From contig NZ_JAUALB010000001.1 of NCBI RefSeq assembly GCF_030345795.1, forward strand, positions 4,828,001 through 4,892,000: a DNA stretch of 64,000 nucleotides, given 5' to 3'. Origin of the DNA: Micromonospora sp. WMMA1363 (lineage in GTDB: Bacteria > Actinomycetota > Actinomycetes > Mycobacteriales > Micromonosporaceae). Below the pieces are notes generated by a model. That model made no database searches, was not told where the DNA came from, and was given only the letters and a program-made list of their open reading frames with translations. A program made the position numbers and the translations under genes. Shown here one piece after another: positions 43,465-52,537 of the stretch. Position 1 is the stretch's first letter. Each line of letters starts with the position of its first letter.

Positions 43465-45836
43465 TCCGGGAACGCGCGTACCCGGTCGAACCGTGGCATG
43501 TCCGGGAGACCCGCCTGGACATGGACGTACTGGCCCAGTCCGAATCGGTCTTCGCCCTGTCCAACGGGCACGTCGGGCTGCGCGGCAACCTGGACGAGGG
43601 AGAGCCGCACGGTCTGCCCGGGACATACCTGAACTCCTTCTACGAGCTGCGCCCGCTGCCGTACGCGGAAGCCGGCTTCGGTTTCCCCGAATCCGGCCAG
43701 ACGATCGTCAACGTCACCAACGGCAAGCTCATCCGCCTGCTCGTCGACGACGAGCCGCTCGACGTGCGCTACGGCGAAGTCCTCGCCCACGAACGGGTGC
43801 TCGACCTGCGGGAGGGCACACTGCACCGGTCGCTGCACTGGCGGTCGCCGGCCGGCCGCGAGGTGCGCGTGCGCAGCACCCGGCTGGTGTCCTTCCGACA
43901 ACGGGCGGTGGCCGCCATCAACTACGAGGTGGAGGTAGCCGACGGCGAGCCGCTACGCCTGATCATCCAGTCGGAGCTGGTGGCGAATGAGACGCTGCCC
44001 GCCCAGAGCAAGGACCCGCGGGTGGCGGCGGTGCTGGAGTCGCCACTGCAGGCCGAGGAGGAGCTGACCACCGACGACGGCGGCCTGCTGATCCACCGGA
44101 CCAAGGTGTCCGGCCTGCGGCTGGCCGCCGGGATGGAACACGAGGTCCAGACCACCGCACGCACCACCATCGAGTCGGAGGGGTACGAGGACTGGGTGCG
44201 GACCACGGTCGCCTGCGTGCTCCAGCCCGGCGAGACGCTGCGGGTCGTGAAGTACCTGGTGTACGGGTGGTCCAGCCGTCGCTCGCTGCCGGCGCTCCGC
44301 GACCAGGTCGGAGCGGCGCTGGCCGCCGCCCGACTGGACGGCTGGGAGGGGCTGCTGCGCGAGCAGCGCGAGTATCTCGACCAGTTCTGGGACGCCGCCG
44401 ACGTGGTGGTGGAGGGCGACCCGGAGGTACAGCAGGCGGTGCGGTTCGGGCTGTTCCACGTGCTCCAGGCCGGTGCCCGGGCCGAACGCCGACCGATCAC
44501 CGCCAAGGGCCTCACCGGCCCGGGCTACGACGGCCACGCCTTCTGGGACACCGAGATGTTCGTCCTGCCGGTGCTCACGTACACCTATCCCGCCGCCGTG
44601 CGGGACGCCCTGCACTGGCGGCACCGCACCCTGCCGGCCGCACGTGAACGGGCCCAGACGCTCAACCTGGCCGGCGCCGCCTTCCCGTGGCGGACCATCG
44701 AGGGCCCGGAGTCGTCCGGTTACTGGCCGGCCGGCACCGCCGGCTTCCACATCGCCGCCGGCGTCGCCGACGCGGTACGCCGCTACGTGCTCGTCACCGG
44801 CGACCGGACCCTGGAGCGGGAGATCGGCCTGGAACTGTTGGTCGAGACCGCCCGCCTCTGGCGATCGCTGGGTCACCACGACCGGCACGGCCGGTTCCAC
44901 ATCGACGGGGTGACCGGGCCGGACGAGTACACGGCCGTCAAGAACGACAACGTCTACACCAACCTGATGGCCCAGCGGAACCTGATCTCCGCGGCGGACG
45001 CGGTGAAGCACTACCGGGACGAGGCGTACCACCTCGGTGTCACCGACGAGGAGGCGGCGGCCTGGCGGGACGCGGCGGCCGACATGCACATCCCGTACGA
45101 CGAGGAGCTCGACGTCCACGAGCAGGTGGAGGGCTACACCCGCTTCCAGGAGTGGGACTTCACCCGCACCCCGCCGGAGAAGTACCCGCTGCTGCTGCAC
45201 TACCCGTACTTCGACCTGTACCGCAAGCAGGTGGTCAAGCAGGCCGACCTGGTGCTCGCCATGCACTGGCGGGGGGACGCCTTCACCGCGGAGCAGAAGC
45301 TACGCAACTTCCTCTACTACGAACGCCGTACCGTCCGGGACTCGTCGCTGTCGGCCTGCACCCAGGCGGTGCTCGCCGCCGAGGTGGGGCACCCGGAGCT
45401 GGCGCACCTGTACCTGCGCGAGGCGGCGCTGATGGACCTGCACGACCTCAACGAGAACACCCGGGACGGCGCGCACATGGCGTCGTTGGCGGGGGCGTGG
45501 ATCGCCCTGGTCGCCGGTTTCGGTGGGCTGCGCGACCACGACGGCATGCTCTCGTTCGCGCCCCGGCTCTCCAGCCAGCTGAGCCGCCTGGAGTTCTCAC
45601 TCCAGTGGCGGGGGATGCGGCTGAGGGTCGACGTGCGGCCGGAGCAGACCACGTACGCCCTGCGTAACGGCGGCTCGGACAACATGCTGGAGCTGTGCCA
45701 CCACGGCGAGCGGGTCAGGGTCACCTGTGCGGAACCGGTGACCGTAGCGATTCCGGTGCCCGAGGTGTCCGGCCCGGCCCCCGAGCAGCCCCCCGGTCGG
45801 GGCCCCCTGCTCCGCCTTCCCGAACGCGAGCCGTAG
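43461..45836 (+). CDS. GH65 disaccharide phosphorylase (maltose/trehalose/kojibiose type)
   Basis: A 791-aa inverting phosphorylase that splits an alpha-glucoside with phosphate to glucose and beta-glucose 1-phosphate. The N-terminal beta-sandwich begins WHVRETRLDMDVLAQSESVF. The (alpha/alpha)6 barrel has the catalytic acid Glu489 in DGVTGPDEYTAVKNDNVYTN and the phosphate/substrate regions KGLTGPGYDGHAFWDTEMF and FPWRTIEGPESSGYWPAG. Length is standard. The stop is followed by no clear terminator. Which disaccharide it uses cannot be told reliably from sequence alone; the coupled HAD gene fits any of them. Confidence 0.9.
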   Translation: MIRERAYPVEPWHVRETRLDMDVLAQSESVFALSNGHVGLRGNLDEGEPHGLPGTYLNSFYELRPLPYAEAGFGFPESGQTIVNVTNGKLIRLLVDDEPLDVRYGEVLAHERVLDLREGTLHRSLHWRSPAGREVRVRSTRLVSFRQRAVAAINYEVEVADGEPLRLIIQSELVANETLPAQSKDPRVAAVLESPLQAEEELTTDDGGLLIHRTKVSGLRLAAGMEHEVQTTARTTIESEGYEDWVRTTVACVLQPGETLRVVKYLVYGWSSRRSLPALRDQVGAALAAARLDGWEGLLREQREYLDQFWDAADVVVEGDPEVQQAVRFGLFHVLQAGARAERRPITAKGLTGPGYDGHAFWDTEMFVLPVLTYTYPAAVRDALHWRHRTLPAARERAQTLNLAGAAFPWRTIEGPESSGYWPAGTAGFHIAAGVADAVRRYVLVTGDRTLEREIGLELLVETARLWRSLGHHDRHGRFHIDGVTGPDEYTAVKNDNVYTNLMAQRNLISAADAVKHYRDEAYHLGVTDEEAAAWRDAAADMHIPYDEELDVHEQVEGYTRFQEWDFTRTPPEKYPLLLHYPYFDLYRKQVVKQADLVLAMHWRGDAFTAEQKLRNFLYYERRTVRDSSLSACTQAVLAAEVGHPELAHLYLREAALMDLHDLNENTRDGAHMASLAGAWIALVAGFGGLRDHDGMLSFAPRLSSQLSRLEFSLQWRGMRLRVDVRPEQTTYALRNGGSDNMLELCHHGERVRVTCAEPVTVAIPVPEVSGPAPEQPPGRGPLLRLPEREP

Positions 45837-45978
45837 GAGGTCGGCCCCCACGTCGTACCGCACGCCGGGTCGCTGCCGCGTTGGTTCGGTCTGCGGCTCG
45901 CACGTCTCCGTGGCCTTCCGCTCCGTGGCCCTCCTCGGCGTTCGGACCGGGACCGGGCCGGCCCATCCAATCCGTAAG

Positions 45979-46740
45979 TCAAGGCACTCTCGGCAGGGTG
46001 GGCGGCGGTGGCCGGAACGCCATGACGATGCCCGGGATCGAGCCGATCAGCATGACGATGCCCCAGATCACGGCCACCACGGCGAAGATGACGGCGCCGA
46101 TGTCGTCGGTGATGCTGACGAGGATTCTCGGCACCATGTGATGCAGGAACCCCAGTACGACCGTGCACACCATGGTGGTGAGAGCCAGCGCCACCAGGCC
46201 GATGTTCTGCAGGAAGCGGGGCTGGGCGAGGAGGAGCAGGATCGCCCAGGTGAGTTTGAGCGACAGCAACAGACCGACTATCACGGAGGCTTTGCCAACT
46301 GGGAAGAATCCCCAGATCACCAGGTAGGCCAGGGTGCCGAAGGGGAACGCGAGGAGTAGCGACACCATGACGGTGAGTCGAATGATCGCGATCGCCAGCA
46401 TGGCGAGCGCCCCCAGGATCAGCATGATGGCGAAGATCAGGGTGGCGATTCCCTGCGCACGTCCCTCGATCCGGCGGGGCACGATCAGGCTCAGGCACAG
46501 CAGTCCGGTCGTCCAGACCGCTACCGCGTCGACCAACGCCAGATAGCTCGTGCCTCGTCCGGGAGGCTCGGTCACGTGGCTGGTGTCGCCGATCTCCACG
46601 CCCAGGCTGCCCGCGCTGTCTCGGAGTGCCGCGGCGGCGTCACCGCCGCCGCTCACCATGCCGGTACCGAGCTCCACGCCGACTGTCATGGCCATGACGA
46701 TCAGCGCCGCCACCAGGAATGGCTTTCGTAACTCACCCAT
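45979..46740 (-). CDS. Polytopic membrane protein, end of CIS operon
   Basis: A 253-aa protein with an N-terminal helix (FLVAALIVMAMTVGVELGTGM), a short extracytoplasmic loop, then about five more hydrophobic segments, including ALVDAVAVWTTGLLCLSLIV, GIATLIFAIMLILGALAMLA and GAVIFAVVAVIWGIVMLIG. It ends in a Pro-rich tail FRPPPPTLPRVP. No known domain recognised. ATG at 46740 follows AGGAAGAGACC. It lies 31 bp after the preceding CIS-locus gene on the same strand and is the last gene of that run, so it is probably a membrane component of the system. Confidence 0.7.
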   Translation of the reverse strand: MGELRKPFLVAALIVMAMTVGVELGTGMVSGGGDAAAALRDSAGSLGVEIGDTSHVTEPPGRGTSYLALVDAVAVWTTGLLCLSLIVPRRIEGRAQGIATLIFAIMLILGALAMLAIAIIRLTVMVSLLLAFPFGTLAYLVIWGFFPVGKASVIVGLLLSLKLTWAILLLLAQPRFLQNIGLVALALTTMVCTVVLGFLHHMVPRILVSITDDIGAVIFAVVAVIWGIVMLIGSIPGIVMAFRPPPPTLPRVP

Positions 46741-46771
46741 GGTCTCTTCCTGTCGTCCGGTTGGCTGCTGG

Positions 46772-47299
46772 TCAGGACGAGGCGATCGTGACCGTGCATT
46801 CGTCGGCGCCGACACACGAGAGGGCGATCCGGGTCTCGCGGTCGACGGCGATCTTCGCGACGGCGGTGCCGGCAGCGGCACTGGCGGTTGGGGTGGCACC
46901 GCCGACGGCGCTGGCTGTGGGAGTCGCGGCGGCGCTGGCTGTGGGGGACGGAGTCACCTCCTGGCGGGCGGTGGTGTCCGAGTCGCCCGGCGTCGGCGCC
47001 TGCACCACGAAGGCGGCCGAACTACGCAGGATCAGGGTCTCCAGGCTCCCTGGATCTTGGACGACCAGGTGGCAGTCGTCGGCAAAGGTGAGGATGTCGC
47101 CAGCGCGGGAGCAGTCCGCGGTGACCGTCGAGGGATCCACGACGGAGTTCCCACCGAACGCCCCACCCAGCCAGTCGACCCAACGCGGTCGCGCGCCCGG
47201 ATCACCCTGGCTGTTCGTCCCCGTGCCCAGGGCGATCGCGTAGAACGCCACCAGTGCGAGGGCGACAACCGCCAACAGGATCTTCTGTCGTCCGCTCAT
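46772..47299 (-). CDS. Membrane-anchored Ser/Thr/Ala-rich protein of CIS operon
   Basis: A 175-aa protein: N-terminal membrane anchor (KILLAVVALALVAFYAIALG, residues 6-25), then an outside region with paired cysteines (TADCSRAGDILTFADDC). A low-complexity linker of TPSPTASAAATPTASA type follows, and a final small beta-like segment with CVGADEC. The repeat-like linker resembles cell-wall-spanning stalks. Its start overlaps the stop of the Ig/CBM-like gene (TGATG); a GTG one codon earlier is an alternative. I know no homologue by sight. It probably acts at the envelope with the adjacent membrane proteins. Confidence 0.65.
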   Translation of the reverse strand: MSGRQKILLAVVALALVAFYAIALGTGTNSQGDPGARPRWVDWLGGAFGGNSVVDPSTVTADCSRAGDILTFADDCHLVVQDPGSLETLILRSSAAFVVQAPTPGDSDTTARQEVTPSPTASAAATPTASAVGGATPTASAAAGTAVAKIAVDRETRIALSCVGADECTVTIASS

Positions 47300-48234
47300 C
47301 ACGTGGCGGGGGTGCTCTCGGGGACGACCTCGGTTAGTCGGATCACGTCGATGCCGGCGTCGAAGCCGGTGCCCTGCGTCCTGCCGACGACGACGAGGCT
47401 CAACGTGTGTTCACCGGCAGTGAGCTTGACAGTTCCGGCATCGATCCAGCTGGTCTTGATAGTGTTCGCCGTGTATCCGAAGAACAGATTGCCGAGCTGC
47501 TCACCATCCAGTGTGTAAATCGTGTTGCCGTAGCTGGGTGCGGTGGTGCGCACCACGGATACCTGCCAGAGGTCGTCGGTGGGAATGTTGAAGGACACCG
47601 TCAGTTTGTCGCCGGCGGCCTTTCCGTTGAATAGCAGCTGAGCTCCACCGGACCAGCTGACGTTGCCGCAGCACGCGTCGAACTGCTCACCGACGCTTGC
47701 CGGCGAGCCGGCGAGCGATGAGGTCACGGTCGCGGTGGACGACCACGATTCCGCCTCGATGATCAGTGTCTGCGGTGCGGTGGGCGCCGGGTCCTGTCTG
47801 CCACGCAGGTAGCCGACCACCGCACCGGTGATGAGAATCAGCACGGCGCCGGCGGCGATCATCCACCACGGCACGGGCATTGTCCGGGGTACGCGCTTGA
47901 CGTCGAACGTCACGCGTTGGCTGGATTGGGAGGTCTCCTCCGGTGCGAGCTGGGCCGAGTACGCGAGGCCCTTCATCTCGTAGCGTCCGGTCGGGGTGCC
48001 GGGGGGCACCGCGAGGTCCACCAGGAAAGTGGCCGACCCCTGGCCGGAAATCGGCCGATTCGGATTTTCGACGGTAAACCAGGCCCGCTTCGCGTTTTCA
48101 CCGGGTTCGACGTCGAAGATCGCTCTCTGCTCCTCCATGCTGGTGTTCGAAACGGTAAAGGTCAGCTTGCCGGTGTTGTGGGCGTCCAGGACGAAGCGAT
48201 CGTTTACGGCCCGGACCTTCCAATCGATACTCAT
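47299..48234 (-). CDS. Ig-like domain, TM helix, carbohydrate-binding-like domain
   Basis: A 311-aa bridging protein. Residues 1-112 form an Ig-like beta-sandwich (TGKLTFTVSNTSMEEQRAIF, then WFTVENPNRPISGQGSATFL), similar to NEW3/CARDB-type domains. Residues 122-143 are one transmembrane helix (WWMIAAGAVLILITGAVVGY). Residues 155-305 are rich in beta-strands with NIPTDDLWQVSVVRTT and LTAGEHTLSLVVVG, typical of CBM6/malectin-like sugar-binding domains. There is no signal peptide, so the Ig domain should face the cytoplasm and the sugar-binding domain the wall. It overlaps the tail-protein gene by 4 bp. This could anchor the contractile particle to membrane and wall. Confidence 0.75.
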   Translation of the reverse strand: MSIDWKVRAVNDRFVLDAHNTGKLTFTVSNTSMEEQRAIFDVEPGENAKRAWFTVENPNRPISGQGSATFLVDLAVPPGTPTGRYEMKGLAYSAQLAPEETSQSSQRVTFDVKRVPRTMPVPWWMIAAGAVLILITGAVVGYLRGRQDPAPTAPQTLIIEAESWSSTATVTSSLAGSPASVGEQFDACCGNVSWSGGAQLLFNGKAAGDKLTVSFNIPTDDLWQVSVVRTTAPSYGNTIYTLDGEQLGNLFFGYTANTIKTSWIDAGTVKLTAGEHTLSLVVVGRTQGTGFDAGIDVIRLTEVVPESTPAT

Positions 48235-48920
48235 AGCTTCTCCTTTTCCGAGGGCTGCGGGGAGACCGCCCGGCCGCCCGCCTGAGTCGACGTGTTTCCC
48301 GCCCGCCGGGGCGCCGTCGATGCCGGCGCCGGCATCGACGGCGGCTCAGCCCCGGTCGCAGCGGCGGCCTGCTGCGAATCGGTGGTGTGCGGTGGCCGGC
48401 GACGCGGGCCGACGGCGCCGGTGACGATCTCGGCGGTGACGGCGGCGGGCTTTTCCGCCGCCACGATGCGGGTGATCACACCGAGCCGGTCGGTGGCTGC
48501 CGGTGGTACCCGTACCACCACGTGGAAAGGCCGGTCCGTCGGCTCGTCGAGTTCGAAGCCAGTGACACCGGTGGCCAGTTCCAATATGTGTCGCATCCCG
48601 TACGGGGTACCTCGCCAGCGGGCCAGTAGCGCACCCTGTGCGACCAGATTCCGCAGCCGACCCAGCGGCAGGGTCGACGGGGCGTCCGGCCGGGACGCGG
48701 TCGACAAGACGTGATCCATCGCCACCCAGCGGGTCAGGTACGTCACCAGATGGTCCGGCGCTCGGTACGGCGCGAAAAGCGCGTCGACGTCGGCGAGCAC
48801 CGCCTCGTCAGGAGCGTGCAGCCGCTCCATGACATCCAACAGCGCGGTCAGCACGCTGCCCGGCACGCCGGACCGTTGGTAGGCGGCGGGTAGTAGCCGT
48901 TCAATCGCCGCTCGGCGCAT
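48231..48920 (-). CDS. CIS baseplate protein, phage tail protein I type (Cis12-like)
   Basis: A 229-aa protein of the phage tail protein I/gp7-associated family. The N-terminal RLLPAAYQRSGVPGSVLTAL and LHAPDEAVLADVDALFAPYR, the central LRNLVAQGALLARWRGTPYG, and MRHILELATGVTGFELDEP are the conserved blocks that form the outer baseplate wedge. The last 65 residues are a disordered Pro/Ala/Thr-rich tail not usual in the family. ATG/GTG context overlaps the upstream baseplate gene by 20 bp. It sits in the expected order after the J-like protein. Confidence 0.82.
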   Translation of the reverse strand: MRRAAIERLLPAAYQRSGVPGSVLTALLDVMERLHAPDEAVLADVDALFAPYRAPDHLVTYLTRWVAMDHVLSTASRPDAPSTLPLGRLRNLVAQGALLARWRGTPYGMRHILELATGVTGFELDEPTDRPFHVVVRVPPAATDRLGVITRIVAAEKPAAVTAEIVTGAVGPRRRPPHTTDSQQAAAATGAEPPSMPAPASTAPRRAGNTSTQAGGRAVSPQPSEKEKL

Positions 48921-51759
48921 CGTGCCGCACCACCTCGATGTCGTGCTCGCCTGAGCAGAGCAGCCAGGTGTCCGGGATGGTCACCACGTCGGCGCTCGTC
49001 TGGTTCGCGCTGGCCGTCCAGCTGATCGCGTCAGCACTGCGATAGACCCCCCGCTCGCCAGCGACCATGTACAGTTCCCCAGCCCCGCCGCCGGCATCTG
49101 CGCCCGGGGTGTTGTCGCGAGTTGCCCTGACTCCGGCGGTGGCGGCGATCGCCTCGACGGGTGCGAACCGGGTGCGGTCCCGCAGCGGCAGCCCGCTGTT
49201 GACCGTTACGGCCTGCCACCGGGCTTGGGTGGCCAGGGTGTCGAGCCGGAGCACTCCGCCGCTCTGGGTAGCGGCGACGGCTACGGAATCGGCGAAGGTG
49301 AGATCCCGGCAGGTGCCGCCGGTCCAGCCTGGAATCTGATGCCACTTGACGTCGGTCTCGAACAGTCGGGTGCGATGGCAGCCCTGGCCCGGCTTGCGCG
49401 GATCCGGCTCGGCCGCGCCGCTCCAGAGCATGGTGGCCGGGCCGTCGTACTGGACGGCAAGCACCCGGTTGTCCACATCGTCGAGACCGATCTTCCGAAA
49501 GGTGCCGGGGCGACCGGCCGTGGTGGAGAGGTACACTCCGCCGCCGGCTTGGGCGGCCACCGCGACCCCCGGTGCGCCCTGTTCGGAGACGAAGGCGCTG
49601 ACGGCATAGAAGTTGCGGTCCGCGTCGCCGGGATCGACCAGGATCTGCAGCGGAACCGATCCCAGCACCAGGGATACCTCGAAGAGCCCGGAGTCCGTGG
49701 CCAGCACCAGGTTGCCCGTGCCGTCCCGGTCCAGCCACGCGAGGTCCTGGACGTGCGAGTCGAGATCGGTGAGCAGTGACCAGGTCTCGCCCAGGTCGTC
49801 ACTCAGGTACACGCCGGAACCTCCGCTGTCCCGGGCGGTGATCGCGGCGACCGAGCCGGGCCGGCGGACGATGCCGGGGCGTGTCGGAGCGGGAGCGGGG
49901 ACGATCCGGACCACCGTTTCGCCCGCGAACCGACCGGTGGGTTCCCAGCCGGCACCGTCGTTGGTCGAGCGAAACAGCACGGAACCCCGGGCGGCATACC
50001 AGGTTTCGGCCTGGTATCGGTCACGGGCGACGGAGCGGACCTGGGCGTCAGGGGCCTCGTCGACGACGAACTGAACCGACGCGACGTACCGCACGCCAGG
50101 TTCCGCCTGCTCCAGGAGCCGGTACGCGTTGGACGCCCGGAGCGGTTCGCCGAACGCCCAGCCGGTCGGGTTGAGCGGGGTCGGCAGCGGGCTCAGCGTC
50201 TGGTAGAGCCGGGTGTGGATGCGGTCGCGCACCGCAGCGATGTCCTCCTCCGGGCTGACGACCACCCGGCCGCGGACCGACACCGGCTTGTACTGGGCCC
50301 ACCTTGCCCGACACGAGGTGCCCAACGACCGGCGGTCGCTCAGGTCGACCTCGACCTGGCGGCGGATCTGATCCCCTTCGTGCGCGCGCAGGACCCCCAC
50401 CGGCAGCCGATCGTCTTGCTGCGCCTGATCCGGCACGTACGGCACCAGCACCACCTCGACCTCGCCCGGTTTGGCGAAGCTGTAGACGGCTGCTCGGGTG
50501 AAGGCTCGGGCCCGCGCGATGGCGGGAAACTCGGTGGCGAGCACCTCGTAGTCCCGTGCGGTAACCGCGCGTTGCTGCGAGAAGAAGTCGTATGGGCCGC
50601 GGGTCAGCGCTGACTCCATGGGCTCGAGGTCCCGGCCGCCACTGGCCGGATCGGGGTTGGTCACCTTCAGCCCGGGCAGCGGGTCCCGCAGGCTGGTCAA
50701 CGTTCCGGCGGCCACGTTGCCGTCCGCACCGCCCCCGGTGCGGTACCACGCTCGCACCTGGCAGCCGTCGGGGGGAACCGCCGCTAGGGTCACCGGGCCA
50801 CCGGGAGCGCCGGTACCGCCGCCGCTCTCCGGGCCAGCGGTCGCCGGGACGCCCATCCCGGACGGTGGTGCGGGCTCCGCCGGCCTCGGCCCGTCCTCCG
50901 GAGCGGGTGATGATGCCGGCGGCGAGGTGGCCGCGCCGGTGCCGGCGGAGGCGGCCGCCGCTCTGGTGGCCGCCGCCTCGGTCGCCCCGGACCGGCTGTG
51001 CGGGGCGGCCGGCCCGGGTCGGCCGCCCGTGGTGTCGGCCGTGCGGATGTCCAGGGCGGGAGCGAAGGTGACCGTTCCTGAGGAGCGATCAACCAGGTAG
51101 ACCTTCGCGTGCGGGCCGACGCCGGCAAAGCTGTCGACGGGTAGCCAGATCTCGTAGGTCCGTCCGTCGTATTCGCGGGCTGCCGCGCCGATGGCCACCG
51201 ATCCGACGGGCACCTCGACGCCGACCAGCAGGTCGAGTGGTTCAGTGGTGCGGGTCAACGGTGGATGGGCGGCGCGGAGCACCTGACCGGGTTGGCCGGT
51301 GCCGGTGCCGAGCAGCTCCGCCTCCACCATCTCGCAGTGGTACATGCGGACGGTGCGGCCCGGTTGACCGGCGGGAATGCGGGCCGGCTCAGTGGTGACA
51401 AAGGTGATCTGCTGGGAGTCGGCGCCCCGTCCGGCGGTGACCCGGGTCCCGGCGGGAATGCGGATCGGATCCTTGTCCGAGCCGGTGCGGGTGAACCGCA
51501 CGTCGGCCCAGGCCGCGGTGGGTGGATGCCGGGTGACCCCGAGTAGGTTGAGGAAGACGACGAATGCCTTGTCCGGCAACTGGTTGAGCCGGAAGATCAT
51601 CACTTCGGTCAGGTACGCGAACGCCTCAAGCAGCGCTGTTCCCGGGTCGTGTACCGATAAATCGGTCCAGTCCGGGCAGGACTGGCGAATTCGTTCCCGT
51701 GCCTCGGTGACCAGGTCGAGGAAGGTGCGGTCGTCGAGGCGTGGCACCGGCAGTGTCAT
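48901..51759 (-). CDS. CIS baseplate J/gp6-like protein fused to Asp-box beta-propeller (Cis11-like)
   Basis: A 952-aa baseplate protein. Residues 1-235 and 330-580 are the baseplate-assembly core: CPDWTDLSVHDPGTALLEAF, YLTEVMIFRLNQLPDKAFVV, and FFSQQRAVTARDYEVLATEF. A 90-residue Ala/Pro/Gly-rich disordered insertion lies at about 240-325. From about 590 to the end the chain resembles a sialidase/BNR beta-propeller, with Asp-box motifs STNDGAGW (598-605) and SDDLGETW (653-660) and a related SADAISW near the C-terminus. Propellers often bind sugars or proteins, so this part may recognise a receptor or a wall component. Overlaps neighbours by 4 and 20 bp. Confidence 0.88.
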   Translation of the reverse strand: MTLPVPRLDDRTFLDLVTEARERIRQSCPDWTDLSVHDPGTALLEAFAYLTEVMIFRLNQLPDKAFVVFLNLLGVTRHPPTAAWADVRFTRTGSDKDPIRIPAGTRVTAGRGADSQQITFVTTEPARIPAGQPGRTVRMYHCEMVEAELLGTGTGQPGQVLRAAHPPLTRTTEPLDLLVGVEVPVGSVAIGAAAREYDGRTYEIWLPVDSFAGVGPHAKVYLVDRSSGTVTFAPALDIRTADTTGGRPGPAAPHSRSGATEAAATRAAAASAGTGAATSPPASSPAPEDGPRPAEPAPPSGMGVPATAGPESGGGTGAPGGPVTLAAVPPDGCQVRAWYRTGGGADGNVAAGTLTSLRDPLPGLKVTNPDPASGGRDLEPMESALTRGPYDFFSQQRAVTARDYEVLATEFPAIARARAFTRAAVYSFAKPGEVEVVLVPYVPDQAQQDDRLPVGVLRAHEGDQIRRQVEVDLSDRRSLGTSCRARWAQYKPVSVRGRVVVSPEEDIAAVRDRIHTRLYQTLSPLPTPLNPTGWAFGEPLRASNAYRLLEQAEPGVRYVASVQFVVDEAPDAQVRSVARDRYQAETWYAARGSVLFRSTNDGAGWEPTGRFAGETVVRIVPAPAPTRPGIVRRPGSVAAITARDSGGSGVYLSDDLGETWSLLTDLDSHVQDLAWLDRDGTGNLVLATDSGLFEVSLVLGSVPLQILVDPGDADRNFYAVSAFVSEQGAPGVAVAAQAGGGVYLSTTAGRPGTFRKIGLDDVDNRVLAVQYDGPATMLWSGAAEPDPRKPGQGCHRTRLFETDVKWHQIPGWTGGTCRDLTFADSVAVAATQSGGVLRLDTLATQARWQAVTVNSGLPLRDRTRFAPVEAIAATAGVRATRDNTPGADAGGGAGELYMVAGERGVYRSADAISWTASANQTSADVVTIPDTWLLCSGEHDIEVVRHDAPSGD

Positions 51760-52202
51760 GACTGGACTCCCTCGGCTCGTTCGTCGCGGTCGTCATCACT
51801 GGGCAGCAGGTCGACAGAGAAGGCCAGCTGGCCCGGGGCGAGGCTGGCCCGGATCCGGTAGTCGAGCCGGATCAGAAGCCGCCCCGGCGTTCCTGGGTCC
51901 GGTCCGGCGTTCACGTCGACCACGTCGACCCGGGGCTCCCACCGCAGGATCGCCTGCCGCACGTAGTGGATGGCCAAGCCGGCGGTGGTGTCGTCGTTGG
52001 GCGCGAAGACCAGCCGGTGCAGTCGCGAGCCGTACCCAGGCCGCATCAGCCGCTCGCCCGGAGTGGTGGACAGCAGCAGGAACAACGCTTGGCGCACCGT
52101 CTCGTCCCCGTCGGTCATGGCCAGACCGCCGGCGGCGGTCACGGCGAGACCACCGGTGTGACCGGAGTCGAAACCGGCGCCGACGAACCGGATGGCCCTC
52201 AT
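51756..52202 (-). CDS. CIS baseplate gp25-like protein (Cis10-like)
   Basis: A 148-aa GPW/gp25 family protein, which initiates sheath assembly on the baseplate. The classic motif is complete: TVRQALFLLLSTTPGERLMR, followed by PGYGSRLHRLVFAPNDDTT and AIHYVRQAILRWEPRVDVVD. The Glu in TTPGER is the conserved EPR-like core residue. Length is normal apart from a short acidic tail. ATG at 52202 overlaps the previous gene as ATGA and its own stop overlaps the J-like gene as ATGA. Confidence 0.9.
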   Translation of the reverse strand: MRAIRFVGAGFDSGHTGGLAVTAAGGLAMTDGDETVRQALFLLLSTTPGERLMRPGYGSRLHRLVFAPNDDTTAGLAIHYVRQAILRWEPRVDVVDVNAGPDPGTPGRLLIRLDYRIRASLAPGQLAFSVDLLPSDDDRDERAEGVQS

Positions 52203-52537
52203 GCGTCTGCCTCAACAAATGACTGGCTGGGATCGCGGACGGTGTAGTGGACCAGCCCTGGCGGGCTGCCGTCGGTGAGGCCGTCGAGGTTCGACAGCAC
52301 GACGCGCTGGCCGTCGACCCGCAACCACGAGCTGTAGCCCGCCGTCACCCGCAGCGTCCGCAGGCAGGGCTTGATGGTCGGTCCGAAGTTGGGGCAGCCC
52401 AGAATCGCCTTTCCCTGCGGGTCGGCGTCCACCAGCACCGGCGCCCCGCCGATGGTCACCCAGCGCTGCGACGCCACGTTGACCACTCGGCCGTCGTGGT
52501 CGCACTCGATCAGCGAACCGCGGTGGATCCAGCGCAT
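52199..52537 (-). CDS. CIS PAAR-like spike-tip protein (Cis9-like)
   Basis: A 112-aa small protein placed exactly where the spike tip gene is expected, between the VgrG-like and gp25-like genes. It has a beta-rich pattern (WVTIGGAPVLVDADPQGKAI) with cysteines in LIECDHDG, LGCPNFGPTIKPC, which could bind a metal as PAAR tips do. Similarity to canonical PAAR repeats is weak, so the call rests mostly on context and Cys pattern. It overlaps the VgrG-like gene by 1 bp (TGATG). Confidence 0.65.
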   Translation of the reverse strand: MRWIHRGSLIECDHDGRVVNVASQRWVTIGGAPVLVDADPQGKAILGCPNFGPTIKPCLRTLRVTAGYSSWLRVDGQRVVLSNLDGLTDGSPPGLVHYTVRDPSQSFVEADA

